Assembly (NCBI RefSeq): GCF_036785885.1
Contig: NC_092312.1
Span: 15,518,001-15,582,000, forward strand
DNA length: 64,000 nucleotides
Direction of reading: 5' to 3'
Source of the DNA: Coffea arabica
Lineage: Eukaryota; Streptophyta; Magnoliopsida; Gentianales; Rubiaceae
A program made the translations under genes and the position numbers. The notes beneath the pieces were generated by a model that saw only the letters and a program-made list of their open reading frames with translations, ran no database searches and was not told the origin of the DNA. Positions within the stretch are counted from its first letter, which is position 1. Each line of letters starts with the position of its first letter. Below are positions 41,081-53,554 of this stretch, piece by piece.

Positions 41081-42030
41081 TAGGGGTGATAATTTTGGAT
41101 ACGAATTGAAAATACATCATGAATTTAATGCGAAATTAATGAGTTTGGATTGAGATTTTACAGGTTGGAATTAGAATCGGATCGACTTGATAAATTCAAA
41201 AAGAAAGTAAATCGAATTCAGGTCATTCATGGCTTGATCCGATAACCCATTTATGAATTAAAAAAAATTTAATAAATATAAAAATATTTTATCCAACTAA
41301 ACTAAGTTATTCTTTTTTTTTCCAAAGGCATTAATCACTTAATCCTAAATAAATTTGTTTAACTTGTGTGAAGTTGAAATTATTAGGTTTGGACAAATAA
41401 TGTATTATATTATTTTTTACTTTTATAGTGTCTTAGTTTATTTTAAATCTGGTTTGGAATAAAATACTTTTTCAATGTTTTAATTTATTTCAGATCTGGT
41501 ATAGGATTGTTTTATCGAGATTTTTATTATTTGATTATATTGCCCTGTTTGAAAGGTGAGTTTTCTAGAAGTTTGTCTAAAACTTTATTGTAACTTACTG
41601 TAGAAGTTTTTTTTAAAAATTTTTGAAATAAGTAGATTTTTGAATATTTTGAAGTGTATAGTTTAAAAACTTTAAAAAATTTTTTGAGGTTACTGTAGCT
41701 AAAGCTTTTAAAAAACTTGTAACAAATAAACTTGACAAAAAATCTGGGTTCCAAACAAGGCCATATGTAATTAGTCTTGGTGAAATTGGTTTTATTAGAA
41801 ACTATAGTATTAAATTAGTAAATTAAAATTATGTTTCAAATCATATCAGGTCAATCTGAAAATGTCAGATTCAGGTCAATCCAAAATTGATCCGCCAACC
41901 ACAGTGCAAAACTACAATTCGAAATTGATCCGTTGCGGATTGATGGGTCGTATTCAAATCAACAGATTCCCTGTTATACTTGAATCTCAATCCGATCAGC
42001 CAATCCGTTTTTAACCCGATTGCCACCCCC
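41081..42030. mobile_element. hAT-like MITE carrying a nested element
   Basis: Begins TAGGGGTGATAATTTTGGAT and ends GATTGCCACCCCC, ends of the TAGGGGTGGCAA type. Subterminal GGATTGAGAT (left) and ATCTCAATCC (right, 41984-41994) are also inverted. Without the 222-bp insert at 41542-41762 it would be about 730 bp, close to the 739-bp element at 44821. No duplication abuts the ends; GCGTATAG (41062) and GCGTAAAG (42031) match at 7 of 8, but the left one sits 11 bp outside. Confidence 0.6.
41542..41762 (+). mobile_element. Short TIR element (copy C of the two-armed family)
   Basis: Ends GCCCTGTTTGAAAGGTGAG and, inverted, GGCCTTGTTTGGAACCC. The subterminal motifs TCTAAAACTTTATTG and GTTACTGTAGCTAAAG also occur, in the same order and near the same distance from the ends, in the longer copy at 55151-56099. 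This copy lacks the C/T- and G/A-rich interior. It is inserted inside the hAT-like element 41081-42030. Confidence 0.65.
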
Positions 42031-43237
42031 GCGTAAAGATAAAGATGATTGCTGGAGGGTTTGGGGTTTGGCAGCTAAAGCGGTCAAGGAATTGCTCCAG
42101 AAACAACAGCTGTGAAGCACAATACCTTAAAATTCAGTGGACCTTCCACACCACGAGCATTTGATTCTATGTCCATCCATGGCAGTAGTGGACAATACTA
42201 CGACTATGCTACCAGCTTAGCTTGCTAGGTTGTTAAAGTAAAAATGAAGAAGCAAAATTAAAGAAAGACAAGAGCTAGCTTTCCTGGTATGAACTCGCCA
42301 AACTAAAGATATGTTCGTGCTGTGGGGTGTGGGGCTCTCTTTATAAATTGTAATCAATCATATCATCGACCTAAAGAGTCCCCCCCCCCCCCCCCCACAC
42401 TCTGGATTAGACCAAAGATGTTTCGTTCACTGAATCCGTCGACTCCTATCTGTCCTGGCTTCTTGAGCTCTAGTCGGTAAAGAAAGAAAAGATTTACAGC
42501 TTATTGTAACTGTGTGTCACGTCACGCCTGGTAATGGAAATTACGAGCTCTAATATTTAGAAGAAATCGTGTTCGTAATACCACCAAAATATATGAGAAA
42601 TCGTTTTAGCCTCTGCCTAACTTCCTAGCAAGCCAAGCACAAGGTAAGTCAAGTTCCGCCAACCATTTTGCATGCAAATATGATAGTACAACTAGCATGT
42701 AATTGGTGCCAAGAGTTTTTAGGCTTATCCGGAAGACTTGACATTGGGTTGGACTTGAGCTCTCATCAGGCAAAGTCGGCACTGCATACCCATAGCATTA
42801 TTTTTTGGACATTTGCTATTATTCGATAATTGACATAACAACCACTTTGATATATTTGTTTAGCCAGTGCCTAAATCTGTACGTATCAATGAATGAAACG
42901 TTGTTGACGTATACCTAAAACTACATCAGGTAGCCTTGCTAAATGATTAGGTACATTATAGGAGATGATGCCAGCTGCCTCTGCATGCATATCCTGATAT
43001 CGATCCATCCATTACTCAGTACGATGAATTTGTGTTCCCAAAGTCTTGTGATTCACCGATAAATCATCACTCCCTCCGTGTATGGTAATTGTGCTAGTCT
43101 ATATAGTAGTAGTATTTACCTTCTTATCAGCCCCCCGAAAAAAAGAAGAAAGAAATAGTATATACCTTGTTCATGAGATTCTCTGTCCTCATATAAGCCT
43201 GCCAAGTACCACCTCCTCATGGCCGGCCTCTCTCCAC

Positions 43238-43244
43238 TATAAAT
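43238..43244 (+). promoter_or_regulatory. TATA box of the GASA gene
   Basis: TATAAAT in the context CACTATAAATTGC, 137 bp upstream of the start codon. This places transcription start near 43270 and gives a leader of about 105 nt. Confidence 0.65.
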
Positions 43245-43374
43245 TGCGTACTTCTGCCCTCCCCACACCTTCATCACCCAGAAGCAAGACTCCTACTGCC
43301 TCAGCTCCTAGCTCTTCAGTTTCCTATCTTATCATCTCATATTCTCGTTTCTTCCAGAGAGTATTAATCTATCC

Positions 43375-44048
43375 ATGGCTTTTGCAAAATTAATCATCCC
43401 GTTCATACTCGTTTCTTTGCTGGTTCTCCACCAAGTCCAAGCGGTTCAAACCAATCATCAACTGGTAACGTTTTCTTTAAATTCACACCAATTTTCTTCA
43501 CTGACTATCTAATGAGCAATAGCGTACCATCAAATTAGTTAGAGGAATATATAGTTTTTCATTTTCCTGCCATGCACCTCTTCCTATATCGTTTGAGATT
43601 TTAGTTGGCTTCTCTTATAAATCATGAAGTAATTTGACTTAACCCTTGTACTGCCTTTGTGGTGCAGGCCAGCAATGCTGTTTCAAACACAGGTTATGGC
43701 CCAAAAATGGGTATGCGTTCAATAACTTGAGTTGTAGTAATTAGTTATTTTATCATTGACATCCTACTAGTTACTATTACTTTTATCAGCCGGAAGATAG
43801 TAGTATAAATAACCTAAGAGTTTAGGTTAGTGGTCGAAGAATTAATGGAAGTTTAATTTCTGGCAGATTGTGGGGCAGCTTGTGCAGGGAGATGCCAGTT
43901 ATCATCGAGACCAAGGCTTTGCAAGAGGGCATGTGGAACCTGCTGTGTCAGGTGCAACTGCGTTCCTCCGGGGACTTCAGGCAACTATGAAGCTTGTCCT
44001 TGCTATGCCAGCCTTACCACCCATGGCAACAGGCGCAAATGCCCTTAA
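43375..44048 (+). CDS. GASA/snakin-type gibberellin-regulated peptide
   Basis: Three exons (43375-43464, 43668-43710, 43867-44048) give a 104-residue precursor. Residues 1-23 are a signal peptide (hydrophobic LIIPFILVSLLVL, likely cleavage after VQA), followed by a short variable spacer. The C-terminal 60-residue GASA domain has all 12 cysteines in the family spacing, including CGAACAGRC, LCKRACGTCCVRCNCVPPGT, YEACPCYA and the terminal RRKCP. These cysteines form six disulfides. Family members are secreted cell-wall or apoplast peptides linked to growth, hormone responses and antimicrobial defence; which role applies here cannot be told. A likely polyadenylation signal is at 44337-44342. The gene lies between the ERD2-like and LAP5-type genes. 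Confidence 0.96.
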
Positions 44049-44336
44049 ACGAACCACCGCCAATTACTCATCTCTTCTCCATCACTCCCATCTCCATGCA
44101 TGGATAGATTGATAGCTTATCGGTTTGCAGCATATGTCTTTGTTCGTGAAGTATCAATTTGGTTGCTGCAAATAAGATGTGAGAGAGTAGGTGTTGAAAT
44201 CCCTGGTGCAATTAATACCCTTTGCATGAGCGATATGTTGTATACTACTGTATATGTTGTACGAGTGATGTGTCTTATGAGTTAATTTAGTTAGATGTGT
44301 ACGAGATATTAAGTTCTGCCTTGGATGCATACGAGA

Positions 44337-44342
44337 AATAAA
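44337..44342 (+). terminator. Putative polyadenylation signal of the GASA gene
   Basis: AATAAA lies 289 bp downstream of the stop codon, followed by a GT/T-rich stretch (TTGTTTGTTGTTTTGTG). Plant signals are loosely conserved, so this is suggestive only. Confidence 0.4.
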
Positions 44343-44820
44343 AAGAAGTTGTGGCTGGCTGTTTCTTGTTTGTTGTTTTGTGCTGGTTGTATATTGTTTT
44401 TTGTTTTTAACATATTTTGTATACGCTAGCTAATAGTATATATATTATCACTGTTAAATTTATGACACATGAATAAAAAATTAAATTTTAAATTTAAATT
44501 ATATATAATCATTATTATTTATTCAAAACCGACGATGCATAGACGGTGTGTAAATGTATAAGATACAGTAACATAGTGAAATCATGGATTTGTAAATGCA
44601 TGAGGTGGTCAACAAAGAATTATCAATCCATTTAATGGTTCATCCATCAAGAAATTAGTGCATCAACCATAAAGCAGGTAGTTAAATTTTACCGTGTGAA
44701 TATTTTATTCTCCTCCCTTTCATATTTTTTAATGAATGAAAAATTTGCCATATTAGTAACTTATAATGGTTCTACGAAAGAATGGTAATAATAGTTGTAA
44801 CTATTGAGTAAATAGATGTA

Positions 44821-45559
44821 TAGGGATGGCAATGGGACCTGCCCCGCGGGGGGCTGGGGGAATTTTTTTTCCCTCGCTTAGAAATGGGGCGGGGGGCGGG
44901 GGAGTGTACCCCTGTCCCGCCACCCGTTTTAAAAAATAAATATATAAAATATATATGTATATAATTATATATAATATATAATTTAATTAGTTACAAACTT
45001 ATGATAATGATATTATTAGTTATATGTATTATATAATGTCTATTAGTATATATAATATAATTGATATTATTAATTATACTAATAATTATATATGTGTACT
45101 AATCCAAATTATTAATTGGTTATACTAAATTTACTAATATATTTATACTAAATCTCTAATTACACTTAATACAATAATATTTTTTTTAAAAAAGTACAAG
45201 CACAATAATGAATTAGTGATTGTATTTGTGCCTAAAGTGAAAACTTGACTACTTTAGTTATATTTATTTCGTCATGTTGGATTGTATTCAAATAATTTTT
45301 ATTTGATTGTTTTAATAAGTTTCAATTGTAAAATTACAATGAATAATAATTTGATGATGTGTTGATATTTTAGTAGTTGATTATTTGCTAAAATTTAACC
45401 ATAATAAAATTATATAACAAATTTTTATCAACCCTACGAGGGCACCCGCGGGGGAAGCGGGGGACGGGGATGGTGTGGGGGCGGGGGGAGTTTGTAGGCA
45501 GCGGGGCGGGGGATGGGGGAGGGGTTCCCTACCCCAACCCCGTCCCGTTGCCATCCCTA
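44821..45559. mobile_element. hAT-like MITE with G/C-rich ends
   Basis: Terminal inverted repeats TAGGGATGGCAATGGGAC and GTCCCGTTGCCATCCCTA differ at one of 18 positions. A perfect 8-bp duplication TAGATGTA flanks the element (44813-44820 and 45560-45567). The ends are G runs interspersed with C (GGGGCGGGGG type), while the 470-bp centre is extremely AT-rich. No coding capacity. The intact duplication suggests a fairly young insertion. Confidence 0.93.
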
Positions 45560-46199
45560 TAGATGTACATGGACACTAGTTAGGAATGGTTCAAAGCAGC
45601 ACTTTTTTTTTTTTTGGAATAATACCAAATTTCTAATTTTGGCTAATTAAAACACAATGGACAGTAGTTAGGAAACTCTTATGTTAGCCAAAATGAAATG
45701 TGTTTCTCCAACTCTAGTGCTATATTTCAACACTACGAGCTAATGTTATAAAAGTTCAAGTTCTAGGTTCTGTAAACTAAAATTTCTTTTTGACTAAAAA
45801 AAAATAAAAATGAAACATGGATGGTGTAAATTGATTAAATATAATGTTCAAATTATTCGCCTAGATTGTAAACATATACACATCACAAAGTTCTAATAAT
45901 CATCCATCAATTTAACATTCTAAGAATATTTTTGGGATTAAAAATGTAATTGCACATGACAAAAAGTATTTTGTTACATTGTAGTAAAATATGGGTTCTT
46001 ATATTCCTTTAATTTGATATGGGTTCTTATATTCCTACACGTGATAGACTGTAGTGTTTGTCTCTTTAATCTCTTTTTTTCTTCATTTTTCTTTAATTTG
46101 TTTTGGAGTAGTTTGGACTACTACTGTTAGCTGCATTCAATTTTAATAACTCTTTGGTGTGATCTTTTACAAATACAGAATACCCAAAGTATACAATTG

Positions 46200-46340
46200 A
46201 AACAAAATTTTGGTTTACTTGAAAACCTAAAAAAATTATGTCGTCAGAAGTTGAATATAATTCAGCTTCTCAAGCATATCTTGCTGCAATTTAAGTGGTA
46301 ATAACATTCGTTCATCCTGATAGAAAGGAAACGTTGCATA
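46200..46340 (+). mobile_element. Short degraded Copia-like remnant (RNase H region)
   Basis: About 100-140 bp whose translation resembles the end of a Ty1/Copia polyprotein (pattern W-K-K...SSEVEY..ASQAYLAAI, compare SSTEAEY...). It is broken and far too short to be functional. No long terminal repeats or neighbouring gag, protease or reverse transcriptase pieces are seen. It is best treated as an old fossil; the match is by eye. Confidence 0.35.
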
Positions 46341-46473
46341 TTCAATGCTTTATTATGAGGCAAAAAAAAAAAAAAAAAAAAAAAACTTGAAATCGTCTTC
46401 TTCAGACAAGAATTTCACTTGCATGTAACTGCTCTGCCTAAAAGGGTTACTATGGAAGTCCAGTGACTAGGTT

Positions 46474-47756
46474 TCAGACTGCGAGAGTTCTTGTAAGAAT
46501 GCCTTCGACAGTAATTCCAGGGCCAAATGCCAATATTAGTCCCCACTCCTCGTTCCCTTTCTGATCCTCCTTTCTTGCAATTTTATTCTCTTCCAACATG
46601 TATTCCAGCACATAAACAATTGTATTACTGCTAGCATTTCCAAAATCTGCTAAAGCCCTTCTACTGGCATTCAATTTCTCCGGCAGCAAATCCAGCTTCT
46701 TCTCCATTCTGTTCAGAATAGCAGGGCCACCAGGATGGACAGCCCAAAACATCTTGTTATAGTCCTTCTCTGAGTATCCAGCAACATCCATCAATCTAGC
46801 GCAAAATCCTTCGATATTGTCCTCAATTATTTGAGGAAGTTCCCTGCCTAACTTAAAGCTGATACCCTCTTCTGTAAGCCTTCCGTCAATGATTTTCTCC
46901 GTGTCAGGCAAGAAATGCTGCATTGAGGTATGCAACTCGAACAGAGGCCTCTCTATGGATGGTTCAGGACTTGAGCCGACTATCATAGCTCCAGCACCAT
47001 CGCCAAAGAGTGCAACGCCGACTAAATCGTAGGGTCTTTCAGCACTAGGTGGTCTGAATCCAATAATGGTAGTCTCAGAAGTAGCCAGCAATACTCTGCT
47101 CCCTGGATTGTTCTCAGCAATGTCCTTGGCTACCCGAATGCCAGCCACCCCTCCAGAACAGCCAGAAAAGTTGAGCATAACTCTCTGAGTTTCAGGTCGA
47201 AGCCCGAGTCCTTTTGCTAGGTATAGATCACCGCCAGGCAGTCTAACTTCACTGGAAGAAACGTATACTAAATGCGTGATATCCGAAATAGGCCTTCCCC
47301 AATTCTTGATGCATGATTGCGCAGCTTCGATGGCCATCTCTGTTACAGCTGGATTGCAGATGTCCAGCCGTTGCTTCACGGTAGGAAGGCCTTCAACCAC
47401 GAGCTCAGGGTACTGATTTAGGATCTCTTCCGACATTACCACATATCTTGTTTTCACCGTGGTCGTTTTGCCTGTATTGTGCCATGAGAACAACCTTGTT
47501 AGATCCCTTCAGTTTTTTGTACGTCAAAATGTACGTAAAATAAAGAACAGTAAACAGGGTTAATTAGAGCGAGATTACAGAGTCGAGTCAGCTTCTGCTT
47601 GAGGTCCGGGTCATCACAGTTGGTGTTTCTGAAATATCCATCCACTAGGAACTCTTGCATGACAAGCTGGGGAGGGAAGGCCTTGCCCAGAGCAAGAATA
47701 GTAGCTTTTCCAGGAGTTACGATCGTTGACCCATGTACGGCATCTTCGATCCCCAT
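46474..47756 (-). CDS. LAP5: Type III polyketide synthase, LAP5/PKSB type
   Basis: Two exons (47756-47579, 47471-46474) give 391 residues, with the single intron splitting the codon for C60 as usual in the chalcone synthase superfamily. The catalytic triad is intact: C164 in FSGCSGG, H305 in FWAVHPGGPAIL, N338 in DFGNASSN. The C-terminal loop reads LAFGPGITVEG. Blocks such as GKATILALGKAFP, LVMQEFLVDGYF and RLCKTTTVKTRYVVMSEEIL identify the anther-specific LAP5/PKSB clade rather than chalcone synthase. In Arabidopsis, LAP5 with LAP6 makes alkylpyrones in tapetal cells for the sporopollenin of the pollen wall. The start at 47756 (MGIED) was chosen because no ATG lies upstream in frame and it matches the family start (MGSID). 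A TATA box is at 47841-47848. MTN lies immediately upstream on the same strand, as in Arabidopsis. Confidence 0.96.
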
Positions 47757-48530
47757 CCTGTCTTTCTTCTGGAATATGTCTTTACAAATTTCTTGTGACA
47801 ATACTTGGAAATTTCTTGTGACAATACAAAGGGCTACATCTATTTATACTTGCCTTTACTGGCTCCTCTTGAATTTTTTTAAGGAATTTCAGTTTTATCA
47901 CCTAAAAGGTTGACAGGTAAGGTCCCATATTTTTAAATTGCAGACTGTAAGGGATTAGATCAGGAGCAAGTGTTTCATGATTCATCCCAAAATGCACCGG
48001 TATGGTTCTGGTTGAACATATTTCAGAGAAAGGAGCTCTATCTCCATGGCATTTGAAACAACCTTTTAGTGACAATGGTTATAGTTTTGTAACATCCATT
48101 GATTGTAAAAAATGTCAAGCAAGTAATGAGATGTTAAGCTTATTATTAACCAAACTAGCTTATCTGATGAACGTGTAGCGGCTTCTGTATCCCTTATTAT
48201 ATACAAGAAGAAGAAAAACGGGAAAAGGAAAAACTGCGCATGCTTTAACCAGGAGAACATGGGAGTTGGCAAAGCAAGCTCCAATTTCAATAATCCAGCA
48301 AAGTATCAAAGATTATTAATTCGCAATTGACAGGCTATAGTAACAGAAGCAAATAAACTATATCATGATTGACGTACTAACGGTTCCAAGACATTTTCAA
48401 GGGAACAGAGAAAGACAACATTTCATTGTTCCACTTGCAAATCACACGGATTTATAACAAGACATTGAGAATGATCTCCTGGATTTCGTTTAATGCGCCA
48501 TGAACAGGAAAATTCGGGATCGTTCAAACT
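47757..48530. other. LAP5-type promoter and MTN 3' region
   Basis: The 774-bp spacer between two genes on the minus strand. It must hold the MTN transcript end and the complete proximal LAP5-type promoter. Apart from the TATA box I see no defined elements. Confidence 0.6.
47841..47848 (-). promoter_or_regulatory. TATA box of the LAP5-type gene
   Basis: The minus strand reads TATAAATA, 85 bp upstream of the start codon, so transcription should begin near 47815 with a leader of about 60 nt. Confidence 0.7.
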
Positions 48531-51500
48531 TCAAAGTTCTGAAAGGCGCTTCCCATTAATGTAATCAACAATTTGCGTGACTGCTAGATCAAGTGCTGCA
48601 GTAACTGCCGCCAGATTTTGCAAGAACTCTTCAGCTGTTGGTTTGTCGCCATCAGTAATATCTGTCACTGCTTTGATAAATATTGCAGGTACTTTCAGAA
48701 GATCTGCCACATAGGCAATAGCTGCACCCTGAAAGGCATAAAAGTGTACACTGTGATAAAAATAAACCTGAATAAGAGCATCATTTTGCAGAACCAAGTC
48801 TACGAGTAATTTTCAGGAGTCATCAACTCTGCAGAAGACATCGCAGCTTAAGATGGTTCACAAAGATCCAAGCTCAGATCCTTTAGTTCAATCACATTAC
48901 GTCTTGTAGATATTGGATCTTCAAAGCACATTTCCATCAAAGTTCAGATTAAAATTAAAGAGTAAATTTTGAAATGTCGCAAGCAATAGTAATTACACCT
49001 AAAACTAATAAACACAGTAGTCGATCGATTAGAACTACCAAGATACTCAAAACACGAAAAAATGAATAAAAACATAGAACACATATGTATGAATGGATAC
49101 CTTTTGAAAAGAAAAAATATTCAACAAAATCTTAATGAGCTGACAATCATGAGAAACTATATTAGCTTACTAAACTCTGCACAAGGGAGGGCCCAAAAAC
49201 AAAGACCTAGTTGGTTAGATCTGGTTGAATGTACCAAAGTATGATTTTGTAATGACTACCTCCATGTCTTTGATTGTTGCATCATTTGCACTGATAGATG
49301 CTTCATCCTGAGGGGACATGTCCAGTGAATCACCAGTCGACAATTTGCCAACCTGAAAGATTACCAGCACCTTTCTATATTGTGTATGGGGGGGAGAAGA
49401 TTGCATAATACAAGTATTGCAACAATTGGAGAATCTACTATCTCTGTCTTCCATATAACATGCTTATTAAGGAAATCTAAGTAGAAAGTTATGCTATAGT
49501 TATGGACCAATTAACAAGCCACAATCAAGTCAGTTGCAACTAAGAGGGGAAAAGTTGTCCTTCAGCATTATATCCATAATACATTTTAAGTTGGTATTTT
49601 GAATGATTTATGTAATTATCTTATTTCAGGTACCAAATAACGTTTTCATTCATTTTATGAAAATTAGGGATATAATCAATTTCAGCCAGAGCTTTTATAA
49701 CTGGAAAAAGAACTCGCTGAAGACAAAGACATACCAGAGCTACCTGAGCCACTCCTGTACTTATTTATCACTCAGATGGGCAAAGAGGAAGGGCAGGGGA
49801 ACCGAATTTGGGTCCACCAAAAAAAAAAGAAAGAAAAAAAGAAGAAGCAATTTTGTCGCCCAAAATTTTTTTGCGAGTATATCTTCAATAGATGTTCAAT
49901 ATTCTTTACCCAATAACTCTTTATGAAAAGAAATAAACACGTTAATATAAAAGAGAGCAAAAGCAAACAAAATAGAGGCATCAAATAATACAGTGGGTAG
50001 ATTGCAAAAAAGAAATTACTTTCAAATTGAGCTCCTTCAAAAGATTAGGAGTCTGAAATGCCTGTCTCAAACCAACTCCATAAAGATCAAATACCTGCAA
50101 ACCAGAAGGCAATCAGGTGAAGACTTAAGTCAGTCCAGCTTCTAGCTTTTTACATGTAATAAGAATCCAGCGGTTAAAGAATGTCTCTCAATGCCATAGA
50201 AATGAGAATGTCAAGCAAAAATTTGCCTTCCCGACAGCCATGTCCAGATCATACAAGTGATGCATTCCAGACTGCATGTCTACAAACCATCAAGAAGTTA
50301 AGCATATTGAAAGGCATGACATGCAACTGTGCCTGGAATATCATGAAATCTAGTCAATGAGCCAATGCATGTCTATGAACCTCCGTTCTCGTGAAAAACC
50401 TCTGTGGTGTATTTGCTTCATGGGCTTCTCATTGAAAGGAATAGGCATCTCATTTCCATTCTCAACTTTCCCACGTTTCATAAAATAAAACACAAAACAA
50501 TATCTAAGGCATGTGGTACATGAAGTCATCTGGTTCATGTGGTACACAAAACAAACTGGATTGGGCAATCTTTCACTTCTTCAGCAATTTCAGGCCCAGA
50601 AACCCCTCCTTTTTTAACTATCCAATCAAAGGATGGCTATTCCTTCATTAACATTGTCAAAGGCCCCGAAACCTGGCAATTTCAGAATTTCTTTTGTCCG
50701 GTCAAAGGATGTCTATTCCTTCATTAACATTGTCAAACAAAGTTGGCCTGCAGTCTTTAACCATAAATAACTATCTTAGAGCTTGACTGATTTCACTGCA
50801 AGATGCACAATATACTACACTGTCACATTGTCCATAAGCTAACAAGCTGATACATGATATACAAGCAGATTGTATAAAAAAGGGGAGATACGAAGAGGAT
50901 TAGATGATGTTTTCTAAATCCAGTTTATAGTACTCCCACCTTCATAAGATTGGTATAAAAAATGTAAACCCCATGGAACTTACAGGAATAGGTATTCTTC
51001 GATCATGGAAAGCAACGTCTGATGCAACAAACACATCACCTATGGAAGCACCTTTAGCCTAAAAAGATAGAGAGATTAATAGGATATTAAGTATTAAAAA
51101 AAAGATCTAGAATAATCTCCAAAAGATGCCCTTTAATAGAAGAACTCAGAATAAATGCCATGGTGTAAGGAAAATGCGAGTTCCTCAGAAAAGAATCTTA
51201 CTTGAATTTAGAGGCAAATATATATTACCAAAACAACACAAAATGAAAGAGAAAATAGAAGAAACACAAAGCACTGGAGAAAAGAAGAGACAAATATAAA
51301 TGTAATGTATTTGACTGAACAGGAAGATAAACCTAATTGACCACCTAACAAAGCATATAGCTATAATGCGGTAACGCAAAACACCCATGAGTATTGCATT
51401 CTACCAGAAGAATGAAACCACCTACAATGTGATCTCAGAACCGAACATGATAAGATAACGAGAACATGTTACTAGAACAAGAAACATACCTTAAACCCAC

Positions 51501-53554
51501 CTGCAGTGCCCGCATTTATGATGAGGTCAGGTTGCAGAGCTAGAATAGAACCATATGTGACCAGAGATGCAGAAATTGTGCCCACACTGTCGACCCCTAT
51601 CGAAGATACAGTTGATAGACGGTAATTAATAGTTGATGTATCAATGACCAGATGCACTGCTCACTTAGAGCAGCAAATTCATCCTACAACAAATACTACA
51701 GGGTGAATTTTTGGTGATTTAGATTTCAATTGTTTCATTCATTTGAACATTGACACTACCCATGCACTGCATCATAAACACAAACGAGCTGGTCTGCTGT
51801 TTCGATAACTGCATCTCAAGTTAACTAAACTCTAATATTCCTCACTACTAGCTCAACCTAAAATTGTAGAACTGTCCAATACATCACATATGTCATAATT
51901 GAGTTGATTCATTGCTTTGTGTGTATCTAACGTGTTCTTGTATGCATAGTCTAGGAAAGGAGAAGCGTGTATCTACTCTTGAAAGGCCATCATATTTAGC
52001 ATAACTGGGACTAGGACAACACAAATGAATGACCTCTCTAGCAAATGTGTAAAACACAAACAATTTATTGATTTTATATGACATTGTTAATGTATTGTCT
52101 CCAAAAGAAGTTCTGGCTCGGACACTACTCACTAATTAGCACAACTCGAGATGGCAGAGAACAGCACCTCATTTACCTAACTAGAAGTATGAATCTGACA
52201 TATCTTCAAGAACGAAATCAAAGCAAAGCATATCTCAGGTGAAATTTAATCAAGGAGGATATACTTCTAGAACATGGTCGTTTTACAACTCAAACAATAA
52301 GACTTGGAAGCATTCCAGCAAGGACAACTTATATTGACCACCTCCCTCAACCCTTCTCATTTTATTGTCCTACTTCTAGTAATATAGAACTTCATTCCAC
52401 AAATATATTGCTTTCTGATTCCAAAAATAGACAAAGAGAAACAGAAAACAGACAAATAGTTGCTTCCAAAAATTAGAATAAGCTACGTCAAATGACCGGG
52501 TATAAAATCAACTCCGTAGACACAAACAACTACTGGCACTACACAGGGAGAAATTATAACCCACCCAAAGCTGTATCTTTTCCAGGACAGACAATATTAA
52601 TCTTCAGATCTTTATAGTTGCCTTGGTAACGCAACCAAGGGACCCCTTTTGGGAACCTGCATAATCCACACAGAGAAGTTAATTTTGAGGGAAATTAAGA
52701 ACTGTGGTTACCACTGAGGAAAAATACAAACTTGGTCATCCCGGCTCCAACAAATTAAGCATCATAGCATCAAAGATGAACAGAGCTTGAATGGATGATA
52801 TAACAGCAAGAAGATGATTTCTAATGCATTCCAATGATAAGCATTCGCACACAACACCCATAAAGCTCAAATTAAGGCTGTTTCCTGAAACACTTAAGCT
52901 CTGACTCTGGAGATTTCAAAGTTTGAATTCTTAAAATATTGAATCTTTTTCCTAACAATGGCTTAAAGAAATGGGCAAAACCCTGAGATAATTCACACTA
53001 CCAATCGGTTAGTTGTTATACCCGGTGCATCAGATAATCCATACTTTTGGACATGAGTTATTCATCCAAGATAAGATTTTTATGATGAGACAGCAAAAGT
53101 AACATCTTGTTGCTCCTCTATAAAGCATGCATCAAACTCGGCAAAAAAAAATTTTTTTGACAACAAAAGGACAAAATAAGTAGAGTAAATATTCACAATA
53201 ACATACTTCCAAAAAGTAAGATGGGAAAGATGAAGTACCCGGAATCAGCGTCCTCGGTGAGCTGGAACTTATTCACCAACGGCAGCGCCTCTGTCTGCAT
53301 AGCTGCCCATTCCCCCGCAAATTCAACCAATTAAAAAAAAGGGTGGATCAACTATTAGTTCAGTTGCACTTTAATTCTCTCCTCTTTTTTTTATAAAAAA
53401 AAATTTTTAGATTTTTTTTGAGGAAAACTGTAAAAGCAAAAAGTCACATACCGATGATGAGCAGGAGACTGGAGATAGGGCGGGTCGCTGTTTGGGAAGC
53501 CATGGACTCCTCTTTGACTCCTTGTGATCCATCATCATGAGGAGTAGGAGCCAT
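48531..53554 (-). CDS. MTN: 5'-methylthioadenosine nucleosidase (MTN)
   Basis: Eight exons (53554-53452, 53302-53239, 52656-52565, 51596-51490, 51058-50984, 50094-50020, 49352-49260, 48728-48531) join in phase to 268 residues. The enzyme cleaves 5'-methylthioadenosine, a by-product of ethylene, nicotianamine and polyamine synthesis, to adenine and methylthioribose, feeding the Yang (methionine salvage) cycle. Catalytic residues match Arabidopsis MTN1 with an offset of one: E39 in AMQTEALP, E203 in DMEGAAIAYVA and D226 in KAVTDITDGD. Other family blocks are VCPGKDTALGVDSVGT, INAGTAGGF, SDVAFHDRRIPIPVFDLYGV and GKLSTGDSLDMS. Length equals the plant norm (about 267). The first ATG (53554) is used; M18 (MASQTATRP) is an alternative start. 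It lies head-to-tail with the LAP5-type gene. Confidence 0.96.

Larger units (their letters stand above)
39840..43374. other. Intergenic region with SINE and nested elements
   Basis: Holds a minus-strand SINE (40673-40928) and a hAT-like element (41081-42030) containing a 222-bp TIR element (41542-41762). Further right are a run of about 18 C at 42380-42397, then the GASA promoter with a TATA box at 43238. No coding gene is supported. Confidence 0.65.
44049..46473. other. GASA 3' region and spacer to LAP5-type gene
   Basis: Contains the GASA 3' UTR, a 739-bp hAT-like MITE (44821-45559), AT-rich sequence and a short Copia-like remnant. Just before the LAP5-type stop there is a long A run (about 46361-46384). 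The left part is the shared 3' side of two convergent genes. Confidence 0.6.

Noticed and set aside
47757-47801. Extension of the LAP5-type protein upstream of MGIED
   Set aside because: The frame is open but its upstream end has only TTG, not ATG; homologues start at the position of MGIED and the TATA box fits a short leader.
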